From assembly GCA_019359375.1 (NCBI GenBank), contig JAHHHL010000006.1, forward strand, positions 123,748-187,747: a DNA stretch of 64,000 nucleotides, in the 5' to 3' direction. The translations under genes and the position numbers were made by a program. Source of the stretch: Lyngbya sp. HA4199-MV5 (GTDB taxonomy: Bacteria; Cyanobacteriota; Cyanobacteriia; Leptolyngbyales; Leptolyngbyaceae). Below are positions 34,816-42,602 of the stretch, piece by piece (the first letter of the stretch is position 1; every line of letters starts with the position of its first letter). The notes beneath the pieces were generated by a model that was not told the origin of the DNA, did no database searches, and was given only the letters and a program-made list of their open reading frames with translations.

Positions 34816-35385
34816 AGGAACTGCTTGCGGAGAAACTAGCCCCGGTGTGACTTTGCCACCTGTCTTAAATTCTCGACCGTCGGGCATTTTAGCTCCATCC
34901 AGTTTTGCGTCTGTCAGCGTAGCGCCTCCCATGCGTGCCCGCAGCAGGTTCGCCTTTTGCAGATTGGTTCCCACTAAAGTGGCTCCCCGCAAGTTGGCTC
35001 CTTCCAGGTTGGCATTGCTCAAATCGGCACCTGACAAATCAGCACCTGACAAATCGGCTCCATAAAGATTAGCTCTACCCAGCTTTGCCCCCTTCAAATC
35101 TGCTCCGTTTAGCTTGACCAGTGCCAGGTTTGCTTTCTCCAAATTGGCATTCGTCAGCAGGGCATACTCTAGATTGGAGCCTTGAAATGCCGCTTCGACA
35201 AGATTGGCACCGCTGAGATTAGCTCCTTGAAGGTCATAGCTATACAAATTAGCTCCAGCAAGATCACAATTTGCACACGCACGATCGTCAATCAATTTCT
35301 TCAGATGATCAGGGTTGGCGGCTGTGGCAACAGTTGCTAGCGTGAGCGCCAGAATGCTCAGAATGGCTGGAAGAGTCAGTTTCAT
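34807..35385 (-). CDS. Exported pentapeptide repeat protein
   Basis: 192 residues from the ATG at 35385. A signal peptide (MKLTLPAILSILALTLATVA, then TAANP) precedes a short Cys pair (DDRACANCDLAGANL) and about 20 tandem A(D/N)LxG/xxLxx pentapeptides, which fold as a right-handed quadrilateral beta-helix. The C-terminal tail is Pro-rich (PGLVSPQAVPTP). Probably periplasmic or thylakoid-lumen; no enzymatic role is known for such proteins. The ORF-track start at 35457 lies inside MITE copy B and is not used. The element ends 55 bp upstream of the ATG and may affect its promoter. Confidence 0.85.
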   Translation of the reverse strand: MKLTLPAILSILALTLATVATAANPDHLKKLIDDRACANCDLAGANLYSYDLQGANLSGANLVEAAFQGSNLEYALLTNANLEKANLALVKLNGADLKGAKLGRANLYGADLSGADLSGADLSNANLEGANLRGATLVGTNLQKANLLRARMGGATLTDAKLDGAKMPDGREFKTGGKVTPGLVSPQAVPTP

Positions 35386-35440
35386 GGAAGAGGAGCGGTT
35401 TGGAATTGTGAGGCAAGGGTACGATCGTCCGCCTGATTCC

Positions 35441-35571
35441 CTAGGGGCTGTCATCAATTAATACTACACATTGCTTGCAGCAAGGATTCCAGCCCCTAGC
35501 CTCGTGTGTTGGGACGGGCGTGACACTGCTGATATTGCAAGGTTTCGGAGCTAATTGATGACACGCCCTAG
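35441..35571 (+). mobile_element. 131-bp MITE-like element, copy B
   Basis: CTAGGGGCTGTCATCAATTA at the left and CTAATTGATGACACGCCCTAG (complement CTAGGGCGTGTCATCAATTAG) at the right. Same length and order of internal blocks as copies A and C, including TTCCAGCCCCTAGCC and TGCAAGGTTTCGGAGCT. It lies between the divergent-end of the pentapeptide gene and the small gene at 35710. Confidence 0.9.
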
Positions 35572-35709
35572 ATGATTGATGGCAAAACGGATGATCGCTA
35601 TCTCCAGTAAACCGCGATCGGGCTGCATCCGTCCGCTGGTTGTCAAAGTTTGCCCCACAACCTACTTGTACGAGTTGACCTCCGAGCAACCCGCCACCGT
35701 TAGTTGCTT

Positions 35710-35925
35710 CTACAGAATCGTTGAAAGCTCATTGACAATCTGTACTCGTCCCTTCCGTAAAGAGTGCAAGAGGCGATCGATGCAGTGCAGTTCCTCTTCG
35801 CTTGTGGGTTCGTGCAACAGCACTGCCAAGATGCCGTAGCGATCGGCTACCGTCATCTTTCCAGAGACGCTGACTTGAGCAAATAGTTCAGAGATGGCGC
35901 AAGGCAGTGGACTGATAGCAACCAT
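35710..35925 (-). CDS. Small conserved cyanobacterial protein, 71 aa
   Basis: The core SVSGKMTVADRYGILAVLLH, then EPTSEEELHCIDRLLHSLRK and GRVQIVNELS, resembles a short protein I recall in many cyanobacteria with an S(G)K(L/M)T.ADRYGL...L.....EEE..AIDRLL..(V/L)RRGR..(V/I).(D/N)E(L/I)S pattern. No function is known to me. It looks cytoplasmic and helical. It lies, with the gene at 36112-36513, between two inverted MITE copies. Confidence 0.75.
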   Translation of the reverse strand: MVAISPLPCAISELFAQVSVSGKMTVADRYGILAVLLHEPTSEEELHCIDRLLHSLRKGRVQIVNELSTIL

Positions 35926-36111
35926 GACGACAATTAGAACTCGATGGTTTTAGTATCGAGCCTTTGGCATAAAGTTCCAGTGACAGCCCAACGTAGAACC
36001 TGTGATTCCTTCTACATCGGTAGGTGATCGCGGTCAATACTCTAACGTGATCTACGTCACACAATTCGTAAGATGCAACGGTCAAAACTCTGCTATACAG
36101 CGCGCCCAGCC

Positions 36112-36513
36112 TTAACAATTGTTGCCGGAAGACGGCAGGGACGGTTGAGAGGGCGATCGGGCAGCACCAAAAATGGGGGTGGGATCAAGCCCTGTAATTT
36201 GCTGAAACTGATCGGGTGAAATGGTGCTGGCGCGTTGTTGTGTTATGGAGTCGCTCCTGGTAAGCGCCTGTTCTTCCCATTGTTTGAGCAGCTCATACGC
36301 TTTAGCTAGAAACGCACAGCCTCGCAGAAGCGGCACCTGGAGCCAGCCATCAACCAGTGTTTCAACGAGGGCAAGCTCAATAAGGGGAGATGGATAATGG
36401 GCAAAGAGCAACTGTAAATCGTGTTCAAAGGCTTCTGCGTCACGACCATCCAGTTGGTAACTGCTGACAATATGTTTGACTCGCTGCCAGCTAAGCTGTA
36501 CTCCAAGTTCCAT
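36112..36513 (-). CDS. Conserved hypothetical protein, 133 aa
   Basis: From the ATG at 36513 (MELGVQLSWQRVKHIVSSYQ), with GAGG nine bases upstream, in preference to the TTG of the ORF track. The first ~85 residues form a helical domain (AFEHDLQLLFAHYPSPLIEL, ALVETLVDGWLQVPLLRG, AFLAKAYELLKQWE). The last ~45 are polar and probably disordered (DQFQQITGLDPTPIFGAARS). The family looks cyanobacterial; its function is unknown to me. It is upstream of, and on the same strand as, the 71-aa gene. Confidence 0.7.
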   Translation of the reverse strand: MELGVQLSWQRVKHIVSSYQLDGRDAEAFEHDLQLLFAHYPSPLIELALVETLVDGWLQVPLLRGCAFLAKAYELLKQWEEQALTRSDSITQQRASTISPDQFQQITGLDPTPIFGAARSPSQPSLPSSGNNC

Positions 36514-36635
36514 GAAAATCCTCGTCAAGGCACCTCACTTGAGTGCTCTGCCTATAAATACTCTATCTACGAGTGCTCTACCTAATGACCGATTGTAGCC
36601 CACCTTGAGCGAGGACCGAATCCGATCGCACGTCC

Positions 36636-36766
36636 CTAGAGCGTGTTATCAATTAGCTCTGAAACCTTGCAGTATCAGCAGTGTCACGCCCGTTTCAACA
36701 CGTCAGGCTAAGGGCTGGAACCCGTGGTACAAGTAATGTGTAGTCGTAATTGATGACAGCCCCTAG
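36636..36766 (-). mobile_element. 131-bp MITE-like element, copy C (inverted)
   Basis: Left end CTAGAGCGTGTTATCAATTAG, right end TAATTGATGACAGCCCCTAG (complement CTAGGGGCTGTCATCAATTA). It is the reverse-orientation copy of A and B at exactly the same 131-bp length. Together with copy B it brackets about 1.06 kb with two small genes. Confidence 0.9.
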
Positions 36767-36832
36767 CACCAATGCCAATCATGCAATCGCAGTCATCTCA
36801 AGAGCTACTGTCTATTTTCCTACAATCGCTCT

Positions 36833-37858
36833 CTAGCTTTCGTAGCCAGGAATCACATGATGCTGTACTTCTTCATAGGCAGCGAGTTGAAGCTTGAGGA
36901 ATTGATTTTGGTCTTCGATCGCCTTTAACTCTTCCAGCTTTTGCAGAATGGCGTGGGTAAAGTTGTTGGCATCGGGCAGTTGATCTGCAATCCAGGAGGT
37001 TTCCACCTCAATTTCAATCATTTGTAACGCCCGTCGGTATTCCCGCACGAGCCGTTGGCTGTTAGTAATCTGCTGCTTCAAGATTGTGATCGCGCCCGTC
37101 GTTCTAAAGATGCGCGGAGCATAAAGTTGTTGATCTACATCGACCATTTTGCGCTTCAAGTCTTCTAGCCGATCGATAAGCCCCTGGTTGGCTTTGCACT
37201 CGTGGTTGATTTCATCGATGCGATGCTCAATCTTGACCTTCTGCGTTAAAAGACGCTGATCCCCTGTTAAACGCCTCCCCTCATGCCCTTGTGCATCCAA
37301 TGGTGGACTGGTTAACTGAGCACTATTGGTCACTTTGAGATAGGCTAGTACGCCCAGAGCCGTCACGATCGAGACGAGAAAAACGTTCACCCCGCTTAAG
37401 AGAAAAGAACCTGTCAAAAGCCCAAGGACGATCGTGCTTAGGGTCACGGTTCGGTGAGTGGTACTGGGTACGGGCTTCGGCAGGACGTAGCGCTTACCAG
37501 TCGTGTGGTTGGTGACGACAACGAGCTTTTTCATCAGGTAGCCCTGCATGGTGTAGAGCACAGACACCACATCGCCATAGTGAACCGAGAGCGGGTCTGC
37601 TTTGCCAGGGATCGAAAACTGAAGCTGCTTTAAGTTGCGATCGGGCGTTGTAATTTGCAGCGTGTAGTGCCGTTTGTGAAAACTGGGCAGCTTGTCGCTA
37701 AGAAATAGCAGTGGTTCGCTGATGGAAGAATGCTTAGAGAGCTTGCCATGCACCAACCCATAGCGACGTTGACAGGCTGCACAAGTGATCTGCGGCATGG
37801 TGTTGTTGAGGTCAGCGATCGGTCGAGAGCAGGTAGGGCAATAAAGCGACAGTTTCAT
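36833..37858 (-). CDS. Hypothetical zinc-ribbon membrane protein with C-terminal coiled coil
   Basis: 341 residues, family not recognised. An N-terminal zinc ribbon (LYCPTCSRP...ITCAACQRRYG) is followed by a ~90-residue soluble part (LQFSIPGKADPLSVHYGDVV, SVLYTMQGYLMKKLVVVTNH). Next comes a hydrophobic hairpin (TVTLSTIVLGLLTGSFLLSG, VNVFLVSIVTALGVLAYLKV). The last ~140 residues are charged and helical (KVKIEHRIDEINHECKANQG, LIDRLEDLKRKMVDVDQQL), likely coiled coil. With two helices, both soluble parts would face the cytoplasm. A stand-alone gene. Confidence 0.75.
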   Translation of the reverse strand: MKLSLYCPTCSRPIADLNNTMPQITCAACQRRYGLVHGKLSKHSSISEPLLFLSDKLPSFHKRHYTLQITTPDRNLKQLQFSIPGKADPLSVHYGDVVSVLYTMQGYLMKKLVVVTNHTTGKRYVLPKPVPSTTHRTVTLSTIVLGLLTGSFLLSGVNVFLVSIVTALGVLAYLKVTNSAQLTSPPLDAQGHEGRRLTGDQRLLTQKVKIEHRIDEINHECKANQGLIDRLEDLKRKMVDVDQQLYAPRIFRTTGAITILKQQITNSQRLVREYRRALQMIEIEVETSWIADQLPDANNFTHAILQKLEELKAIEDQNQFLKLQLAAYEEVQHHVIPGYES

Positions 37859-38358
37859 TGAGTCAAAAATTCAGTGACAACTGGTTCCAAGCGCTCCCAG
37901 ATTTCCCTGAAACGCGCAGATTTAGTAGCGATAGCTCAAACTTTGAGAGCGAGGGTGCAACAGGTGCGCCAATGAGAACAGCTAATAAGAACAACTGACA
38001 AGGCGAATTTGAAGAGAACGTGTATCTTCTGTTAATCAATAAAAAGTGGGATAGCAGCGATTCACTTCATCTTAGACTGCGATGCGATCGCTGGGAGGCT
38101 GACGTAATGTCGTCTTAACGATCGAATCTATCAAAAGACCAAGCCATGACAACAGCAAAATTAATGCTTGTGGTAGAGGGATATAACTGTAATTTTTCGC
38201 AACATTACCCCAGCGCTTTACGTAGCGTTTGCAACTAACTGAACGTTAGACCTGTGGATAGGCATGAGCCATCACGAAGTAAAGGAAAGCTCTAGCAGAA
38301 GGAGCGAACTCTTATCTAACTTTTTCTGATAAGGCTGCTGTTGAAGAGGGAACACATA
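37859..38358. other. Divergent intergenic region, nothing recognised
   Basis: About 500 bp between divergent genes. I see one HIP1 site and a short ORF (MTTAKLMLVVEGYNCNF...) without a ribosome binding site, but no repeat, RNA gene or clear regulatory site. Confidence 0.5.
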
Positions 38359-39213
38359 ATGCCAATCGCCATTAGAGACGATGTCGTCTACATCATGTTG
38401 AAAAAGATCCAGGACAGCGATCGTGTCCCTGGAACAGATCCAGTCGCGTTTAGTCAAGCTGATTTCGTCGGCATCGAATTAGCAACCGCAGGTTTTCTTG
38501 GTCATCTCGATTATCTAAACCAAGAGCACTATATCAACGCTGAATTCAGTGGTAACGCCTACGGAAACCAGGATGATGTGCCCAATGTCATCAACTCTAA
38601 AGAAGTTGATTTTTGCATCGCGAACACCTACGGTGCTCCCGATGGTCCCCTGCCACACTTGATTGAGTTTAAGAGAGCAGAGTTAACCGAAAAAGGTCGC
38701 CAAATGCTAGAAGACATGCAAAAGAATCCACCAGAATCAATGAAACGAGGAACCACTGTTCCGATCGCTACTAAAGACACACCTTTTCTTGAGAAGGTAA
38801 AGGTTAAAGGCGGCTTATCCGACCTGTATGATGCAAGAGATATCACAGAAGTTGTGTTTCGCACGATGCGTGACATGATGCCTAATCAAGCGGTCGATCG
38901 TGTTGCGAATGAACTGCATAAAGAGATGGAATCAACCAGCGAAAAAGCGCTTCAAAACGAAATCAGCGAGCTTTGGGAAGACACCAATCCTTTAGTGCGC
39001 TTCATTAGTCGGGTCAGACAACCGCTTGATATTAAGGACGGCACGTTCTTGTTTAGAGTCAAGCAAGAAGCCAGTCTGCAAAGAACGGTTGATCCGGAGA
39101 TTGCTGTTAAAGCTGTATTTTCTGCAACCAAGGACGAATTATCTGAAGACCGCATTCAGGAAGTCAAAGGCTTTTTGCCCGGTGTCATTCGACGGTTATG
39201 GGATGAAGCTTAA
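38359..39213 (+). CDS. DUF2267 domain protein with an extra N-terminal domain
   Basis: 284 residues from the ATG at 38359, with AGAGGGA upstream. Residues ~155-284 match DUF2267: DARDITEVVFRTMRDMMPNQ, ELWEDTNPLVRFISRVRQPL, FLFRVKQEASLQRTVDPEIA and VKGFLPGVIRRLWDEA. The first ~110 residues (IRDDVVYIMLKKIQDSDRVP, AGFLGHLDYLNQEHYINAEF, LIEFKRAELTEKGRQMLEDM) look like a winged-helix unit. I read it as a cytoplasmic, possibly stress-related protein of unknown function. A strong hairpin terminator follows. Confidence 0.75.
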   Translation: MPIAIRDDVVYIMLKKIQDSDRVPGTDPVAFSQADFVGIELATAGFLGHLDYLNQEHYINAEFSGNAYGNQDDVPNVINSKEVDFCIANTYGAPDGPLPHLIEFKRAELTEKGRQMLEDMQKNPPESMKRGTTVPIATKDTPFLEKVKVKGGLSDLYDARDITEVVFRTMRDMMPNQAVDRVANELHKEMESTSEKALQNEISELWEDTNPLVRFISRVRQPLDIKDGTFLFRVKQEASLQRTVDPEIAVKAVFSATKDELSEDRIQEVKGFLPGVIRRLWDEA

Positions 39214-39632
39214 TTGTCTCCTTTAGTCGTTTTCTATGTGTAGAAAGAAGCGAGTTTTAGCTAACTAACCATACTCGCTTCTTTGCTTTGCATCGCTTGA
39301 AGATGCTCATTAAGAGCAGAGTTGTTTCATTTCAATACCAATTTCACATAAGCTTGTACACAAATGGTCGGCTGAGTCGAGTCTAGTGAACCTCAACAAT
39401 ACGATTCTGCGCACCCTCAAAGAGAATTAGCATTGGCTACGTGGAAACTATTTGTGTTCCTAGCTCGTCTTAGGTTACACGTAAAAGTATGAATAGCGCT
39501 CAGAAGGATGGTCGTGCTTCATCTAACAGCACAAGGGCTGAGCTATTTCAACAGGGCAATTCTTTGCTGTTAGCGGAGGTCGATCTCTAAAAGAACGATC
39601 GTAGACGCGCTTTCTCGCTAAGGAGACTATTT
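39214..39632. other. Intergenic region with terminator
   Basis: About 420 bp. The first 80 bp hold the terminator of the DUF2267 gene. The remainder should hold the promoter of the secreted-protein gene but shows no motif I can assign. Confidence 0.5.
39244..39290 (+). terminator. Hairpin terminator after the DUF2267 gene
   Basis: AAAGAAGCGAGT (39244-39255) pairs perfectly over 12 bp with ACTCGCTTCTTT (39273-39284); the loop is 17 nt and is followed by GCTTTG. The pairing A/T arms partly serve as the U-tract. It begins 31 bp after the stop codon. Confidence 0.7.
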
Positions 39633-40154
39633 GTGCAAACAGAAACAGTGTCGGGAGAAACCATGATGCGCTCAGCGTTACAAAAGGCAGGCAAAATGAT
39701 CACTCGCATCGGGATGCTTGGCAGCATCTTGATTGCCACCGCAATGGTGCTGCCAACTGCAAGCAATGCAACTGCTCAAATGCGTCCTTCGCCTCCCGTC
39801 ATCAATCCACCCTTACCCAGTCAGCAGCAGCCTCCTATTGCCACACTTAGACCGACCAATGGACTGGTAGGTGTTAAGTTGATCAACAAAACTGGGGCTG
39901 ACATTGCCTATCAGGTGATTGGTGATACACAGGTGCGGACGCTGGTAGGACGATCGACCGTAACGCTACAAGCCCTGAAAACGCCCGCCAACGTCACGTT
40001 CTATCGGCGCGATCGAGGGTTTTTGCTCGTGAATCCGCAGGTGCCTACAACGGCTGCCAATACGATCGAACTCACGCTTACTGAAACCACTGACTTTGCC
40101 CTTGATAAAACAGCACTTACCATTGAGTCCGATGGTGAAGTTTACTTAAACTAG
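39633..40154 (+). CDS. Hypothetical exported protein, 173 aa
   Basis: A GTG start at 39633 is set by a strong ribosome binding site (AAGGAG, seven bases upstream); the ATG at 39663 is a weaker choice. After a charged lead, a signal peptide (ITRIGMLGSILIATAMVLPT, ending ASNATAQ) is followed by a Pro-rich linker (PSPPVINPPLPSQQQPP). A ~95-residue beta-rich domain comes next (LVGVKLINKTGADIAYQVIG, PANVTFYRRDRGFLLVNPQ). This looks like a small periplasmic or cell-surface protein. No function recognised. Confidence 0.75.
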   Translation: MQTETVSGETMMRSALQKAGKMITRIGMLGSILIATAMVLPTASNATAQMRPSPPVINPPLPSQQQPPIATLRPTNGLVGVKLINKTGADIAYQVIGDTQVRTLVGRSTVTLQALKTPANVTFYRRDRGFLLVNPQVPTTAANTIELTLTETTDFALDKTALTIESDGEVYLN

Positions 40155-40195
40155 GGCAGAATAAATGCCATTGCTTGCAGCGTGAGCGAAACCTT

Positions 40196-41407
40196 CTACG
40201 AATTACGTGCGGCTGTTTTAGATAACGTCACGGTCTGCGTCACAGCATCATTAAGACTATCGGTCAACGAAATTTGAACGGTTTCTAAGCGTGATCGCGC
40301 CAGATCACGATCACGACCAACTAACCGCACGACCAGTTGGGGGAACCGGGTCGCCTGCGCTATCAAGGCTTCAGGGCTGATCTCGCTAATGCTACGTGGT
40401 TTGCGCACTCGATTAAGTAAATAGTGGACAATCACGGCTGCGATGTCGTCGCAAGGGATCAGTCCACTCACTAAGTTAATGAGCAGTACGCGCACCTGTT
40501 TTGCTTGCACCATCTGCTCTAGACCACGTTCCAATTGTTCTCGCAAACCTTCTGGAGTGGCACTCCATTGGGTTTCGCCCCCGATCGTCAAAAAGGCGGC
40601 TGGCTTGCCTCCCGCTTGAGCAACCGCATCCATCGTTGCCATCATCAAGCCTGCACCATTGCACAAAATGCCAATCTGACCGTCTGGCTCCATCGTGACA
40701 AGCTCTGTACCAGGATGCCCAGCAGTGCTGTCTGTCCTTGCACTGTCTGTCCTTGAAATGAGAGCAGCTAGCGCAGAATGTCGTGCCAGTGCATCATCGT
40801 TGACAGTAATTTTGCCGTCCAGCGCCATCACTTCACCCATGCTGGTAACACCCAGGGGGTTGATTTCCACAAGGTCTAAGTCGTGCTGTATAAAAAGCCG
40901 ATACATCTTCTCCAGCATGGCGCTAACGGATTCAATCAGTTCCCCTTGCAACCCCATTTTGAGCGCAAGACGACGAGCATAGAAGGGTGAAAAATCTTGA
41001 TCAACCACCACATGCTGCATCCGCTCCAATGCTGTTTGGACATCAATGCCACCCTGCTGCGACCCCAGCAGTACGGGACGGCAAATCGATCGGTTGAGAA
41101 CCACTGCTAGATAAAATTCGCGTTCGGAGTCGTATTTTGCTTCTGCTAATAGCGCGGTTGGATACTCCCCCATGATTGGTAAGTTAAAAATCGTTTGCGC
41201 GGCGGCGACAGCATCGATCGTGTTTTCGACAAACCGCACGCCACCTACTCGCCCGCGCTCCCCAATGTATACCTGTGATTTCAGCACAACCGGGTAAGGA
41301 ATGGTAAGTCCTTTCAAATCTTTGGGGCGATCGATGCGCTGAGAGGGCAGCACCGGAATGCCCATATCGCGAAAGAGTTCCTTTGCCTGATACTCCAACA
41401 GATCCAT
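40196..41407 (-). CDS. sucC: Succinate--CoA ligase (ADP-forming) subunit beta
   Basis: 403 residues. Beta chain of the enzyme linking succinyl-CoA and succinate with ATP or GTP. The start MDLLEYQAKELFRDMGIPVL is diagnostic. Also seen are the ATP-grasp segments PYPVVLKSQVYIGERGRVGG and DLVEINPLGVTSMGEVMALD, and the ligase part with LCNGAGLMMATMDAVAQAGG and LTIGGET. sucD, often next to sucC, is not here. The gene stands alone, convergent with the exported-protein gene. A short insertion (SARTDSTAGHPGTE) sits before the ligase domain. Confidence 0.93.
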   Translation of the reverse strand: MDLLEYQAKELFRDMGIPVLPSQRIDRPKDLKGLTIPYPVVLKSQVYIGERGRVGGVRFVENTIDAVAAAQTIFNLPIMGEYPTALLAEAKYDSEREFYLAVVLNRSICRPVLLGSQQGGIDVQTALERMQHVVVDQDFSPFYARRLALKMGLQGELIESVSAMLEKMYRLFIQHDLDLVEINPLGVTSMGEVMALDGKITVNDDALARHSALAALISRTDSARTDSTAGHPGTELVTMEPDGQIGILCNGAGLMMATMDAVAQAGGKPAAFLTIGGETQWSATPEGLREQLERGLEQMVQAKQVRVLLINLVSGLIPCDDIAAVIVHYLLNRVRKPRSISEISPEALIAQATRFPQLVVRLVGRDRDLARSRLETVQISLTDSLNDAVTQTVTLSKTAARNS

Positions 41408-41728
41408 ACCGCTGCTACCTTGCTTACCGACAACCCGTAACCATCAAACCGATTCTTAAAGATAGCCTCTAGCTAGGTTTCACTCTACCGTGCATTTGCC
41501 CGATTGCTTACAGGTGGAGTGTTAAAGAATGACTAGAGACCAAGGACGATCGGCGACCCGATTTAGGTATTCAGTCTATTTGTCACGATCGAGTCTGCGA
41601 TCGCAAACGTAAGGTGTTGCAGGATGGTATGTCCCTCTTGCGAAATAGCAAGCATCGCTCCATTAGAAAGATGAGCTTTCCTAGCTCTCCTTCTATTCTG
41701 TAGGCAGAGATACAAAGAGGACTGTGTG
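41408..41728. other. Divergent intergenic region
   Basis: About 320 bp between sucC and the 112-aa gene, divergent. The 69-codon minus-strand ORF here has no recognisable features. Promoters are presumably present but cannot be placed. Confidence 0.45.
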
Positions 41729-42067
41729 ATGAACAAAGACTCTACGCCAAACGATAATGCAGCGACCATCAATCAGCCGATGACACCTGAAGAGGTTGAT
41801 CCCGCGCAAAAACAAGAGCAAAAGGAAGCGCTTGATCGCAACCCAGACATGACAGTCAATCCGGGCGATCGAATCGATGAGTCTAAATCGTTAGAAGAAA
41901 AGGCTCAGCAAGTGGCTGTCGATTCGCCTGACATTACGGGCGACCACATTGTTGTACCGGCTTACTTTGTTGTAGATGAAGCGGACGGTAGCCAGAAGGC
42001 GCTCCACCATGTCAAGGATGCTGAAGAGATTTCCGATGTCGTTCGACAGGCAGGCTACGGCGGCTAG
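41729..42067 (+). CDS. Small acidic hypothetical protein, 112 aa
   Basis: The ATG at 41729 has AGAGG eight bases upstream. The first ~65 residues are polar, acidic and probably disordered (MTPEEVDPAQKQEQKEALDR, ESKSLEEKAQQVAVDSPD). The last ~40 (DHIVVPAYFVVDEADGSQKA, HHVKDAEEISDVVRQAGYGG) look like a small folded unit. No domain recognised. Stress-type small hydrophilic protein would be a guess. Confidence 0.6.
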   Translation: MNKDSTPNDNAATINQPMTPEEVDPAQKQEQKEALDRNPDMTVNPGDRIDESKSLEEKAQQVAVDSPDITGDHIVVPAYFVVDEADGSQKALHHVKDAEEISDVVRQAGYGG

Positions 42068-42602
42068 GCGAACCTTAGCCCAATTTGCCTATCGGGGGCG
42101 ATGTTTAACGCATGGGGCAGAAGCAACGAGAGCGGTTGGTTTCCCTGCCTCATGTGCTTTGACTATCGGTTGTTGCAGCGTTTTCCAGTTTGCTGAGGTA
42201 TACCTTATTCCATTCACTCCCTGCATGGATCTGTACTTCACCTGATTGAAAATTGCTGTGTATCACGCGACTACACCAAGCGACGACGACTTCTTCCCCT
42301 TGCTCCTACGCCTTTCCCAATTTCTATGGCTTGCGTGGAGTTGCATCAATCGTTCGATGTACTGCGCTGACGTGAGTACGGCAAGCGTCATCAGTTGGAA
42401 ACCCCGATCGCTTCTGAAGGTATCTAAATCAATTTCACGGAAAGCCGTCTGGATACAGATCTGCTTGAAGGATTGTGTTTATGATGAGGACACCGAATAC
42501 TGATTGAGAGGCTGGCTTTCGATGTTTCCTTTCTTTTACTCATCAAGTGAAGGCAAGCGATGACAAAGGCAGTCAGCATAACGGTATAGAAAAGCCGCAA
42601 AT
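42068..42602. other. Intergenic region, nothing recognised
   Basis: About 535 bp. The ORFs at 42246-42503 and 42424-42621 lack ribosome binding sites and protein-like composition. No repeat or RNA gene was seen. Confidence 0.45.

Noticed and set aside
35441-35689. Minus-strand ORF sharing sequence with the ORF at 23819-24076
   Set aside because: The shared peptide (ARGWNP.CK..V..IDDSP) is the translation of the 131-bp MITE in both places. Copy C and the non-repeat flanks do not support coding.
42246-42503. 85-aa ORF in the gap before the transglutaminase-like gene
   Set aside because: Begins at a non-ATG codon without a ribosome binding site and lacks protein-like patterning.
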